The notes beneath the pieces were generated by a model. It made no database searches, was not told where the DNA came from, and saw only the letters and a program-made list of their open reading frames with translations. Positions 7,964 through 16,513 of a stretch of DNA of 64,000 nt are shown piece after piece. This stretch comes from Spirillospora albida (GTDB lineage Bacteria; Actinomycetota; Actinomycetes; Streptosporangiales; Streptosporangiaceae): the NCBI RefSeq assembly GCF_000718255.1, contig NZ_JOFJ01000017.1, positions 52,856-116,855 on the forward strand, written 5' to 3'. How positions within the stretch are numbered: position 1 is the first letter of the stretch; each line of letters starts with the position of its first letter. The translations under genes and the position numbers were made by a program.

Positions 7964-9118
7964 TCAGCCTTCGGCGCCGGACTCGACGACGCCCGCGCCG
8001 CCGAACGACACCGTCTCGTACACGCGCACCACGTCCCGGGCGACCGACGACCAGTCGAAGGCGCGGACGGCCTCGCGCGCCTCGGCCGACAGCTGCTTGC
8101 GCCGCGCCGGATCGTCCAGCAGCTCCCCCGCCGCCGCGGCGAGCGCCTCGTGGTCGCCGACCGGGAAAAGCACCCCGGCGCGGCCGCCGGCCAGCACCCG
8201 GTCGAACGCCTCGATGTCGCTGGCGAGGATCGGCGCGCCCGCCGACATCGCCTCGGCCAGCACGATCCCGAAGCTCTCGCCGCCGGTGTTGGGCGCCACG
8301 AACACGTCGACGGAGTGGTAGGCGCGGATCTTGTCCTCCTCGCTGACCAGGCCGAGGATCACGACGCGGTCGCGCAGCTCCGGCGAGACCCGCTCCAGTA
8401 CGTCGTCCGCGTCGCCCGGGCCGGCGAGCAGCAGCCGCAGGCCGGGCCGTGCCGGGCCGAGGATCTCGAACGCGCGCAGCAGCACCTGCAGGCCCTTGCG
8501 GGGCTCGTCCATGCGGCCGAGGAACCCGAGCGCGCCGCCCTCGGCGGCGTTCCGGTCCCGGCCGGGCCAGCCGGGCAGCGGGTCGGCCATCGCGTACCGC
8601 TCGGTCGCGACGCCGTTCGGGATCAGCACCGCGTCCCCGCCGAGGTGCTCGACGAGCGTGGTGCGGGCCGCCTCCGACACCGCGATCCGCCCGGTGATCT
8701 TCTCCAGGGCACTCTGCAGGATCGGCGCGGCCACCGACAGCGCGCGCGACCGGGTGTAGGACGCGTGGAAGGTGCCGACGATCGGCCCGTCCGCCGCCCA
8801 GCACGCCAGCACGCCCAGCGACGGCGCGGCGGGCTCGTGCACGTGCAGGACGTCGAAGCCGCCCTCGTTGATCCAGCGGCGGACCCGCGCGGCCGACAGG
8901 AACCCGAACGCCAGCCGCGCCACCGAGCCGTTGTAGGGCACCGGGACGGCGCGTCCCGCCGACACGACGTAGGGCGGCAGGTCGGCGTCGTCGTCCGCGG
9001 GCGTGATCACCGAGACGTGGTGGCCGAGGCCCGTCAGCGCCTCGGCGAGATCGCGGATGTGCTGCTGGACGCCCCCGGGCACGTCCCACGTGTAGGGGCA
9101 GACGATCCCGACCCTCAC
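7964..9118 (-). CDS. pimA: Phosphatidylinositol alpha-mannosyltransferase PimA
   Basis: GT-B glycosyltransferase (GT4) that transfers the first mannose from GDP-mannose to phosphatidylinositol at the inner face of the membrane. 384 aa. It starts VRVGIVCPYTWDVPGGVQ, the typical PimA N-terminus with the glycine loop, continues with VLHVHEPAAPSLGVLA and the N-domain end VLIPNGV, and carries the GT4 signature ESFGIVLAEAMSAGAPI (E-x7-E). The GTG start at 9116-9118 overlaps the patA stop in GTGA, giving translational coupling. The gene order is as in mycobacteria. Confidence 0.93.
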   Translation of the reverse strand: MRVGIVCPYTWDVPGGVQQHIRDLAEALTGLGHHVSVITPADDDADLPPYVVSAGRAVPVPYNGSVARLAFGFLSAARVRRWINEGGFDVLHVHEPAAPSLGVLACWAADGPIVGTFHASYTRSRALSVAAPILQSALEKITGRIAVSEAARTTLVEHLGGDAVLIPNGVATERYAMADPLPGWPGRDRNAAEGGALGFLGRMDEPRKGLQVLLRAFEILGPARPGLRLLLAGPGDADDVLERVSPELRDRVVILGLVSEEDKIRAYHSVDVFVAPNTGGESFGIVLAEAMSAGAPILASDIEAFDRVLAGGRAGVLFPVGDHEALAAAAGELLDDPARRKQLSAEAREAVRAFDWSSVARDVVRVYETVSFGGAGVVESGAEG

Positions 9119-10014
9119 GGGGACCTCTCCAGATCGTCGACCCACACCTTCTGCAGCATGTGCCAGTCCTCGGGGTGGGCGGCGATGCCCTGCTCGAAGA
9201 CGCGCGCGAGCTCCTGCGTCATGGCCTGGATCTTCTCCTGCCTGCCGCCCCCGTCCGGGACCCGGATCTCCTCGTGCACGCGTGCCGCCCAGTACTCCCC
9301 TTCGTACCACAGGGTGACCGGGATCAGCGCGGCTCCCGTCTGGAGGGCGAGCGCGGCGGACACGGCGGGCATGCGGGCGGTGGCGCCGAAGAACTCCACG
9401 TCGACGCCGGTCTCGGTGAGGTCGCGGTCGACGACGAGGCAGACCGGGCGGCCGGCGCGCAGGCGCTGCGCGAGGCGCCCGAAGGCCGACGCTCCCTTGT
9501 GCGCGAGGACCTCCATGCCGAGGCTCTCGCGGAACTCGACGAACCGGTCGAACAGCGACTCGGGCTTGAGCCGCTCGGCGACCGTCGTGAACGGGTACCC
9601 GCTGTGCACGAGCCACGCGCCGGCCTGCTCGTAGTTGCCCATGTGCGGGAGCGCGAGGATGACGCCGCGGCCGGCGTCCAGGTTCGCGAAGATCTTCTTC
9701 TCGCCGGTGACGCGCATCCGGCCGACGATGCGGCGCCGGTCGTACTCGGGGAGCCGGAACACCTCGAACCAGTAGCGGAAGTAGGACCGCAGCACCTTCT
9801 TGCTGAGGATCCGGACCTCGTCGTCCACGGCGTCCTTGCCGAGGACGCGGCATAGGTTCCGCTCCAGCTGCCGCACCCCGCGGCCGTGCCGGTGCCAGGT
9901 GCGGTCGGCGAGCGCGGCGAACATCAGCCGCGCCGTCCGCTCGGGCATCTTGCGGACGACGCCCCAGCCCAGCGCGTACGCGGCGTCCGTCACCTCGTCG
10001 CGCAGAGGCGTCAC
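9115..10014 (-). CDS. patA: Phosphatidylinositol mannoside acyltransferase (PatA/HtrB family)
   Basis: 299-aa membrane-associated acyltransferase expected to put a fatty acyl chain on the mannose made by PimA. Family motif H-x4-E is present in ALPHMGNYEQAG, followed by the acceptor-side segment PVCLVVDRDLTETGVDVEFFG and PAVSAALALQTGAALIPVTL. The GTG start at 10012-10014 overlaps the pgsA stop and the stop overlaps pimA, so it is coupled on both sides. Lipid A lauroyltransferases share the fold, but the PIM context decides the call. Confidence 0.9.
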   Translation of the reverse strand: MTPLRDEVTDAAYALGWGVVRKMPERTARLMFAALADRTWHRHGRGVRQLERNLCRVLGKDAVDDEVRILSKKVLRSYFRYWFEVFRLPEYDRRRIVGRMRVTGEKKIFANLDAGRGVILALPHMGNYEQAGAWLVHSGYPFTTVAERLKPESLFDRFVEFRESLGMEVLAHKGASAFGRLAQRLRAGRPVCLVVDRDLTETGVDVEFFGATARMPAVSAALALQTGAALIPVTLWYEGEYWAARVHEEIRVPDGGGRQEKIQAMTQELARVFEQGIAAHPEDWHMLQKVWVDDLERSP

Positions 10015-10685
10015 GGCCGGCGCTCCGGCCCCGCCTTCGCGGCCGGGCGGGGGGCCGGTGCGGCGGCCTCCGGGGCGCCGTTCCCGGCTCCGGACGCGGC
10101 CTGCCTGTAGACGGTGGCGAACCGCTGCCCGACGGTGACCGTGCTGAGCACGGCGAGCACCCACAGCGCGAAGGCGAGGATGTACGGGACGCCGAGCCCG
10201 TGGAACCCGGCGGCGACGAGCGCGACGATCAGGCGTTCGGCGCGCTCGGCGATCCCGACGTCGCAGGTGTAGCCGAGGCCCTCGGCGCGGGCCTTGGCGT
10301 AGGAGACGACGACGCCGGAGACCAGGCAGTAGAGCGCGACCGCGGCGAGCTGCTCCTGGCCGTCCCGATAGAGCCCGATCATCAGGCCGGAGAAAATCGC
10401 CGCGTCGGCGACCCGGTCCATGGTGGAGTCGAGGAACGCGCCGAACTTGGAGATCTTGCCGGTGACCCGGGCGACCGCGCCGTCCAGCATGTCGAACAGC
10501 ACGAAGGCGGTGATGACCATCGTGCCCCAGAAGAACTCGCCCCGGGGGAAGAGGATCAGCGCGCCGGTGGCGACCCCGGCGGTGCCGACGGTGGTGATGG
10601 CGTTCGGCGAGACCCCGGTCCGGGCGACCGCGCGGCCGATGGGGGTCAACACGCGCCCCAGGGCGGGCCTGACTTTGTTGAGCAT
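10011..10685 (-). CDS. pgsA: Phosphatidylinositol-phosphate synthase (CDP-alcohol phosphatidyltransferase)
   Basis: 224-aa integral membrane enzyme. The complete CDP-alcohol phosphotransferase signature D-x2-DG-x2-AR-x8-G-x3-D-x3-D is readable in DMLDGAVARVTGK...FGAFLDSTMD (about residues 61-86). In actinobacteria this gene directly before the PatA/PimA genes makes phosphatidylinositol phosphate from CDP-diacylglycerol and inositol 1-phosphate. Several hydrophobic helices follow, and the tail is Pro/Ala-rich. It is the first gene of the PIM operon here; in mycobacteria HIT and thrS precede it directly, whereas here 3.9 kb intervene. Confidence 0.92.
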   Translation of the reverse strand: MLNKVRPALGRVLTPIGRAVARTGVSPNAITTVGTAGVATGALILFPRGEFFWGTMVITAFVLFDMLDGAVARVTGKISKFGAFLDSTMDRVADAAIFSGLMIGLYRDGQEQLAAVALYCLVSGVVVSYAKARAEGLGYTCDVGIAERAERLIVALVAAGFHGLGVPYILAFALWVLAVLSTVTVGQRFATVYRQAASGAGNGAPEAAAPAPRPAAKAGPERRP

Positions 10686-10977
10686 CGCCGTCCGTTCTCA
10701 TGGATCTCTGGGAGGAAGGGCCCGCGGGCAGCCGTGGCGGCCCAATCGTACTGCGCCCGTACGGCGCTCGTTCCGCTCCGCGAGCCGGGGAAGAGTTTGT
10801 GCGCGGCCCCTTGAGATCCGTGCCGCCAGAGGAAAGGCTGTGGGCACGGGTGTGACGTCGGTCACGCACGTCGGTCGAGGTCGGACGCCGCACTCGGACG
10901 TCAGGGCCGGGCCCGCCGGGCCGGGCCCCAGCCGCACGCGGGCCTTCGCGGGAGGCCCCGTCCGAGGAGGTAGGCGC

Positions 10978-13149
10978 ATGGCGGACAGAGGAGGACACGG
11001 GGCGGCCCCCGGCAGGGCACCGGAGGCCGGCGGGTGCGACAAGGTGCGCAACGTCGTGCTGGTCGGCCATTCCGGGGCGGGCAAGACCACGCTCGCCGAG
11101 GCGCTGCTGGCGGCGACCGGCACGATCCAGCGGACCGGCCGGGTCGAGGACGGCACGACCGTCAGCGACTTCGACGAGGTCGAGATGCGCCAGCAGCGCT
11201 CGGTCAATCTCGCCCTGGCCCCGTTCACGCACGGCGACATCAAGGTCAACCTCATCGACACCCCGGGATACGCCGACTTCGTGGGCGACCTGCGGGCCGG
11301 GCTCCGCGGCGCGGACGCGGCGCTGTTCGTCGTCTCGGCGGTGGACGGCGTCGACGGCCTCACCCGGATGCTGTGGGAGGAGTGCGCGGCCGTCGGAATG
11401 CCGCGCGCGGTCGTCATCACCAAGATCGACCAGCAGCGCGGCGACTTCGACGACGTGCTGATGCACTGCCAGGACGCGTTCGGCGAGGGGGTCCTGCCCT
11501 GCTACTTCCCCATCGGCGGCGGCGACGGCCACGGGCCGGACGGCCTGATCGGGCTGCTCACCCGGCGCCGCTTCGACTACTCCGGCGGGACGCGGACGGA
11601 GTGCGAGCCCGCGCCCGAGCACCTGGACCGGATCGAGGAGCAGCGCGCCGCGCTGATCGAGGGGATCATCCAGGAGAGCGAGGACGAGACCCTCATGGAC
11701 CGGTACGTGTCCGGTGAGGAGATCGACGTCAAGGTGCTCATCGAGGACCTCGAGACCGCGGTGGCGCGCGGCGGCTTCTACCCGGTTCTCGCGACGGCGG
11801 TGCCGCACGGCGACCACCCCGGCCCGGTCATCGGGATGCGGGAGGTGCTGGAGCTGATCACGCAGGCGTTCCCGTCCCCGCTGGAGCACGGCATCCCGCA
11901 GGTGACCCCCGTCGCGGGCGGCCCGTCCCGGACGGTCGAGTGCGACCCGGACGGGCCCCTGGTCGCCGAGGTGATCAAGACGACGTCCGACCCGTACGTG
12001 GGGCGGATCTCGCTCGTGCGGGTGTTCTCCGGGACGCTGCGGCCCGACACGGTCGTCCACGTCTCGGGGCACGGCATGGAGGACCGCGGGCACGAGGACC
12101 ACGACGTCGACGAGCGGGTCGGCGCGCTCACGTCCCCGCTGGGCAAGACACAGCGGACGCTGTCGTCCTGCGGGGCGGGCGACATCTGCGCGGTGGCGAA
12201 GCTGTCCCGGGCGGAGACCGGCGACACGCTGTCCGACCCGGCGACGCCCCTGGTCATGGCGCCGTGGTCGATGCCGGACCCGCTGCTGCCGGTGGCGATC
12301 CGGGCCCACTCCAAGGCCGACGAGGACAAGCTCGGTCAGGCCCTCGGCCGGCTCGTCGCCGAGGATCCGACGCTCCGGCTGGAGAACAACTCCGAGACGC
12401 GCCAGCTCGTCCTGTGGTGCATGGGCGAGGCCCACGCCGACGTCCTGATCGAGCGGCTCCGGACCCGCTACGGCGTCGAGGTCGAGCGGGTGGAGCTGCG
12501 CGTGCCGCTGCGCGAGACGTTCGGCGGGGCGGCCAAGGGCCTCGGCCGGCACGTCAAGCAGAGCGGCGGCCACGGCCAGTACGGCATCTGCCACATCGAG
12601 GTGGAGCCGCAGCCGTCCGGGGAGGGCTTCGAGTTCGTCGACAAGATCGTCGGCGGGGTCGTGCCCCGGCAGTTCATCCCGTCGGTCGAGAAGGGCGTCA
12701 AGCAGCAGATGCGGCGGGGCGTGTCCGCCGGGTACCCGGTGGTCGACGTGAAGGTCACCCTGTACGACGGCAAGGCCCACTCGGTCGACTCTTCCGACAT
12801 GGCGTTCCAGGCCGCCGGCGCGCTCGCTCTGAAGGACGCGGCGGAGCGCGTGCCGATCCTGCTGCTGGAGCCGGTCGACGAGGTGTCGGTCCTGATCGCG
12901 GACGAGTACGTGGGCGCGGTCATGTCCGACCTCACGTCGCGGCGCGGCCGGGTGCTCGGCTCGCAGTCGGTCCCTGGCGGCCGCACCATGATCAAGGCGG
13001 AGGTGCCGCAGCTGGAGATCGCCCGCTACGCGATCGACCTGCGCTCGATGTCCCAGGGCACGGGCACGTTCAGCCGCACGTTCCTGCGCTACGAGCCGCT
13101 CCCGTCGCACCTCGCCGACAAGGCCGCCGCGGCGGCGAGGGAGGACTGA
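10978..13149 (+). CDS. EF-G-like GTPase (EF-G2/FusA2 family)
   Basis: 723-aa paralogue of elongation factor G. ATG at 10978 follows GAGGAGGT. Domains: P-loop GHSGAGKTT (residues 30-38), switch II DTPGYADF, G4 as TKID instead of the usual NKxD, then EF-G domains II-V including QSGGHGQYGICHIEVEPQ and AHSVDSSDMAFQAAGALALK. The switch-I segment reads EMRQQRSVNLALAP where true EF-G has RGIT, so the Mg/GTP-coordinating Thr is missing; this is typical of the actinobacterial EF-G2 family, one mycobacterial member of which was reported to bind nucleotide without ribosome-stimulated GTPase activity. It is therefore not the housekeeping fusA. Transcribed divergently from the pgsA operon. Confidence 0.9.
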   Translation: MADRGGHGAAPGRAPEAGGCDKVRNVVLVGHSGAGKTTLAEALLAATGTIQRTGRVEDGTTVSDFDEVEMRQQRSVNLALAPFTHGDIKVNLIDTPGYADFVGDLRAGLRGADAALFVVSAVDGVDGLTRMLWEECAAVGMPRAVVITKIDQQRGDFDDVLMHCQDAFGEGVLPCYFPIGGGDGHGPDGLIGLLTRRRFDYSGGTRTECEPAPEHLDRIEEQRAALIEGIIQESEDETLMDRYVSGEEIDVKVLIEDLETAVARGGFYPVLATAVPHGDHPGPVIGMREVLELITQAFPSPLEHGIPQVTPVAGGPSRTVECDPDGPLVAEVIKTTSDPYVGRISLVRVFSGTLRPDTVVHVSGHGMEDRGHEDHDVDERVGALTSPLGKTQRTLSSCGAGDICAVAKLSRAETGDTLSDPATPLVMAPWSMPDPLLPVAIRAHSKADEDKLGQALGRLVAEDPTLRLENNSETRQLVLWCMGEAHADVLIERLRTRYGVEVERVELRVPLRETFGGAAKGLGRHVKQSGGHGQYGICHIEVEPQPSGEGFEFVDKIVGGVVPRQFIPSVEKGVKQQMRRGVSAGYPVVDVKVTLYDGKAHSVDSSDMAFQAAGALALKDAAERVPILLLEPVDEVSVLIADEYVGAVMSDLTSRRGRVLGSQSVPGGRTMIKAEVPQLEIARYAIDLRSMSQGTGTFSRTFLRYEPLPSHLADKAAAAARED

Positions 13150-13281
13150 CACCCGGCGGCCGGGGACTTGAGACGTCCCGGGGCGGATTTCCCGCTCCGG
13201 GGCGTCCTCCTTGAGAGTGAGCGCGGTTCGGCCCGCGGACGGAGGCCCCGCAGCCGCCGCGCATGCGATTCTTTTCCTGTT

Positions 13282-14133
13282 ATGGGAGTTTCGGGGGAAG
13301 AAGACGCGCCGCAGGCGCGCCACGACGCGGCGGGCAGGCCCACCCGCCGCAGGGTCTTCAAGACGCTGGGCATCGCCGCCGGCGGCCTCGCCGTCGGCGC
13401 GGGCACCGTCGCGGCCGCGCCGCGCGAGAAGTCCGGGCCCGGGCCGAACATGTCGGTCCCGGTCGCGGCCGCCTGGACCCCCGCCCACGGGCACGTGGAC
13501 GTCACCTGGTCGGTCGACACGGCCGAGAAGCTGATCGCCCTCACCTTCGACGACGGTCCCATGCCGAAGTGGACCCCCATGGTCCTCGACGTCCTGGACG
13601 CCGAGCGTGTCCCCGCCACGTTCTTCATGGTGGGCGAGCGGCTCGTCCGCAACGCGCGGCTCGTCCACGGGCGGATGGACCGGCACGAGATCGGCAACCA
13701 CACCTGGGCGCACGCCGACCTCGCCGAGCTCGACCACCAGGGGGCCCGCGCGCAGATCCACCGCGCGCACGCCGCGATCAAGGCCGTCACCGGCAAGGAG
13801 GCGCGGCACCTGCGGCCGCCGTTCGGCCGGATGGCGGGCGCGACGCTGAGCGCCGCCGGCGAGCTCGGCTACGACATCACGATCTGGTCGATCAAGATGC
13901 TCGAGAAGACCTACGAGCACAACCCGCCCGCGCTGGTCGACTACATCCTCACCAACACCCGGCCGGGCCACATCGTCCTCGCCCACGACACCGGCCGCGA
14001 CGACCGGCTCGTCGCCCTGCGCAACCTCGTCCCGATGATCCGGGGCCTGCGCGCCAAGGGCTTCGAGTTCGTGACGGTCTCCGAGCTGATGGCGGCCTCC
14101 CGCCCCGCCGGGACCCGGCAGGACCCCGCCTGA
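13282..14133 (+). CDS. Tat-exported polysaccharide deacetylase (CE4/NodB)
   Basis: 283-aa secreted carbohydrate esterase. The ATG at 13282 precedes a twin-arginine signal, RRRVFKTLGIAAGGLAVGAG, ending near VAAA. The NodB domain has motif 1 TFDDGP (catalytic and metal Asp), motif 2 HTWAH (metal His pair), motif 3 RPPFGR and the late IVLAHDTG. Substrates of the family are N-acetylglucosamine polymers such as peptidoglycan or chitin-like chains. It follows the EF-G2 gene by 132 bp on the same strand. The exact sugar target is unknown. Confidence 0.88.
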   Translation: MGVSGEEDAPQARHDAAGRPTRRRVFKTLGIAAGGLAVGAGTVAAAPREKSGPGPNMSVPVAAAWTPAHGHVDVTWSVDTAEKLIALTFDDGPMPKWTPMVLDVLDAERVPATFFMVGERLVRNARLVHGRMDRHEIGNHTWAHADLAELDHQGARAQIHRAHAAIKAVTGKEARHLRPPFGRMAGATLSAAGELGYDITIWSIKMLEKTYEHNPPALVDYILTNTRPGHIVLAHDTGRDDRLVALRNLVPMIRGLRAKGFEFVTVSELMAASRPAGTRQDPA

Positions 14134-14137
14134 CCCG

Positions 14138-14533
14138 CTAGCCCCCGGGGCGCCGGTCGGCGGGCAGCCGGCACGCGGCCGTCCCGCCCGGCATGCGGTG
14201 CCGGTTGATCGCGACGAGCCGGTACACCGCGCGCGCCGCCCAGCTCAGCGGCGGGACGCGCATCGCCACGCCGGGGACGCGCCACGGCCCGCCCGCGGCG
14301 GTCAGCAGCCGACCGACCGCGTCCGCGCCGCCGCTGACCCGTCCGGCGCGGTCGACCCACAGCACCTCGCGCCCGGCGCGCTCCGCCGTCGTCCCGAGAG
14401 CCGCGAGGTCGGCGAACTGGAACGCGACGATCTCGGCGTCGACCGGGACCCGCCGCTCCAGGAACCGCACGGAGCTCGTGCAGAACCCGCAGTCCCCGTC
14501 ATAGACCAGGACGGGCCGCTCGCGTCGCGTCAT
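14138..14533 (-). CDS. DCC-family (DUF393) thiol-disulfide-like protein
   Basis: 131-aa member of the DUF393/DCC family. The defining motif YDGDCGFC lies at the N-terminus (RPVLVYDGDCGFCTSSVRF), giving a CxxC-like pair next to two Asp residues. A C-terminal segment PLSWAARAVYRLVAINRHRM is typical. An ATG three codons upstream (14540-14542) is an equally possible start; neither has a strong ribosome site. It lies 29 nt after the HIT gene on the same strand and convergent with the deacetylase, 4 nt from its stop. The reaction is unknown. Confidence 0.8.
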   Translation of the reverse strand: MTRRERPVLVYDGDCGFCTSSVRFLERRVPVDAEIVAFQFADLAALGTTAERAGREVLWVDRAGRVSGGADAVGRLLTAAGGPWRVPGVAMRVPPLSWAARAVYRLVAINRHRMPGGTAACRLPADRRPGG

Positions 14534-14562
14534 GCCGCCCATGATGCCCTGCCCGCGGCCGG

Positions 14563-15162
14563 TCAGGACACGGGCCAGGCGTCCGCGAGCATCCGGCGGG
14601 TGTCGCGCAGGAGCTGCGGAAGCACCTTCGTATGGCCCACCACCGGCATGAAGTTCGTGTCGCCGCCCCAGCGGGGGACGACGTGCTGGTGCAGGTGCGC
14701 GGCGATGCCCGCGCCCGCCACCAGGCCGAGGTTCATGCCGACGTTGAAGCCCTGCGCGCCGCTGGCCTTGCGGAGCGCCGCCAGCGACCGCTGGGTGAAC
14801 GCGGCGAGCTCGGCGCACTCCGCGCCGTCCAGCTCGGTGTAGTCGGCGATGTGCCGGTACGGGACGACCATCAGGTGCCCCGAGTTGTACGGGTACAGGT
14901 TCAGGACGGCGAACACCCCCGTGCCGCGCGCCACGACGAGGCCGTCCTCGTCGGTCATCCCGGGGATCTCACAGAAGGGGCAGCCCTCGTCCGGGCCGGA
15001 TCCCGTCGGCTTGTTCTCGCCCTTGATGTAGGCCATCCGGTGCGGGGTCCACATCCGCTGGAAGTTGTCGGGCACGCCCGCGCCGCCCGTCTGCTCCTCG
15101 AGCCCCGGCGGGTGCGCGTCCCCTCCCTGCGGCACCCCGGGCTTCTCCGGCTCTGCGCTCAA
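14563..15162 (-). CDS. HIT-family nucleotide phosphorylase/hydrolase
   Basis: 199-aa HIT protein. The histidine triad reads HLHQHVVPR, and an N-terminal CPFCEI supplies zinc-type cysteines. The mycobacterial orthologue next to pgsA1 has been described as a diadenosine tetraphosphate phosphorylase. No ATG or GTG fits the N-terminus; a TTG at 15160-15162 with AAGGAG 9 nt upstream is the best start. It belongs to the conserved thrS-HIT-PIM synteny block, but here three unrelated genes lie between it and pgsA. Confidence 0.87.
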   Translation of the reverse strand: MSAEPEKPGVPQGGDAHPPGLEEQTGGAGVPDNFQRMWTPHRMAYIKGENKPTGSGPDEGCPFCEIPGMTDEDGLVVARGTGVFAVLNLYPYNSGHLMVVPYRHIADYTELDGAECAELAAFTQRSLAALRKASGAQGFNVGMNLGLVAGAGIAAHLHQHVVPRWGGDTNFMPVVGHTKVLPQLLRDTRRMLADAWPVS

Positions 15163-15335
15163 CGCGGCGGTCTCCTTTTGTTCACGGCCTGACCAGCAGC
15201 ATAGAGAGACGCGCCCGGCGGAGCCCAGCCGGGACCCCCGGCGCGGCGGGGCCGGGAGGCCGGAGGGGGCGGCGGCGTGACGTCCCGCGGGTCCCTCCGC
15301 CACCATGGTCACCGGTCCGACAGCAGGGAGCAGTC

Positions 15336-15848
15336 ATGGCGGAGCTCGACGAGGGGCGTCCCGGGACGGGCGCGGAGCCGAGACCGGAGGCGGGCTCGAT
15401 GCCGTTCTTCCCGGGCGCGGGAGGCCCGCCGGGGGCGCCGCGGCCGGGCCCCGCCCCCGTCGCACCGGCCGCGCCGGCGCCGCCCGCGCCCCGCGAGCCC
15501 GGGGACCGGAAGGTCGTGGAGGGCCGTATCACGATCGACGACGACGTCATCGAGAAGATCGCCGCGCTGGCCGCGCTGGAGGTGGGCCGGGTCGTCGCGC
15601 TCGGCGGCCCGGAGGGCTCCGGCGACCGGGGCGTCCGGGTCGTGTCCGGCGAGGGCCGGGTGACGATCGACCTGATCCTCACCGTCGAGTACGGCTGCGT
15701 GATCATGGACGTGGCGCGGGCGGTGCAGGCGAACGTGGCCCGGGTGGCGGGCCTGATGCTGGGCGCGCGGGTCGGGGCGGTCAACGTCTCCGTGGCGGAC
15801 GTCCGGCTCCCCGCCGGAGACCGCTCCCCCGGCGGCCGGGCCGGCTGA
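15336..15848 (+). CDS. Asp23/Gls24-family envelope stress protein
   Basis: 170-aa protein. The first ~55 residues are a Pro/Ala/Gly-rich disordered region (GAGGPPGAPRPGPAPVAPAA); the rest is an Asp23 domain: EGRITIDDDVIEKIAALAAL, VTIDLILTVEYGCVIMDVA, and the end VNVSVADVRLP. Asp23 proteins are membrane-proximal, alkaline-shock or envelope-stress associated. The ATG at 15336 has GGGAG upstream. It is a single gene opposed to HIT and converges with the following minus-strand gene (9-bp gap). Confidence 0.85.
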   Translation: MAELDEGRPGTGAEPRPEAGSMPFFPGAGGPPGAPRPGPAPVAPAAPAPPAPREPGDRKVVEGRITIDDDVIEKIAALAALEVGRVVALGGPEGSGDRGVRVVSGEGRVTIDLILTVEYGCVIMDVARAVQANVARVAGLMLGARVGAVNVSVADVRLPAGDRSPGGRAG

Positions 15849-15857
15849 GCCGTCCGG

Positions 15858-16469
15858 TCACGTCCCGGGCTGGGAGTAGCAGCTCTGCATCGCGGCGCCG
15901 ACCGACACCGTGGTCACCTTCACCCGCTCCACGAGCTGCGGGGCGACCCCGGCGAAGCGGAACGTGTGCGGCGCCCCGCCCTTCACGGTCGCCTGCCGGG
16001 CCAGCGGGGAGCGCCCGCGCAGCTCCACCTCGGCGCGGATCGCGCCGCTGGTCGCGACCGTGATCACGACCTCCAGGCCGGCGGCCGTGGCGCGGTGGAA
16101 CGCCGTCCCGGGCGGGCAGGTGCCGAGCCCCGCCCCGGCGCCGGGGTCGCCGGGCATGAGCGGCCCGGTGCCGCCGGTCGACCCCGGGGCGGGGCTGTTC
16201 CCGCCGCTCCGCTGGACGGGGTTCGTCGGGACCGCGGACGGCGCCGTCCCGCCCGGCCCCGGCGTGGGGCCGGCCGGGTCCGTCACGGCGGGCGTCCCCG
16301 TGCCGGAGGCGCCCGTCCGTCCCTTCTCCTCGCCGAGGACGGGCATCAGGAGGACGACGACGGCCGCCACCGCGAGCAGCACGGCGCCGCCGTAGCCGGC
16401 GATCCGGCCGAGGCCCGGCCGGCCCTGCCTCCTGCGTCTCATCCCCGCTCGTCTCCCCGGTCGCGACAT
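15858..16469 (-). CDS. Membrane-anchored hypothetical protein with extracytoplasmic domain
   Basis: About 203 aa. An Arg-rich N-terminus (RRRRQGRPG) precedes one hydrophobic helix (IAGYGGAVLLAVAAVVVLLM), then a long Gly/Pro/Thr linker and a compact C-terminal beta-rich domain with two Cys (LGTCPPGTAF and AAMQSCYSQPGT) that could form a disulfide outside the cell. An internal ATG at 16440-16442 with GGGGAG upstream is an alternative start. It is downstream of thrS on the same strand (44-bp gap). No family was recognised. Confidence 0.65.
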   Translation of the reverse strand: MSRPGRRAGMRRRRQGRPGLGRIAGYGGAVLLAVAAVVVLLMPVLGEEKGRTGASGTGTPAVTDPAGPTPGPGGTAPSAVPTNPVQRSGGNSPAPGSTGGTGPLMPGDPGAGAGLGTCPPGTAFHRATAAGLEVVITVATSGAIRAEVELRGRSPLARQATVKGGAPHTFRFAGVAPQLVERVKVTTVSVGAAMQSCYSQPGT

Positions 16470-16513
16470 GTGACCGCCGAGGCTACCAACTCCGCGCGGC
16501 CGGGCCGCACCGG

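Noticed and set aside
9115..13986. Very long minus-strand open frame (over 1,600 codons)
   Set aside because: Only its 9115-10014 end (patA) is real; the rest is antisense to the EF-G2 and deacetylase genes and shows the low-complexity Arg/Gly/Asp composition typical of GC-rich shadow frames.
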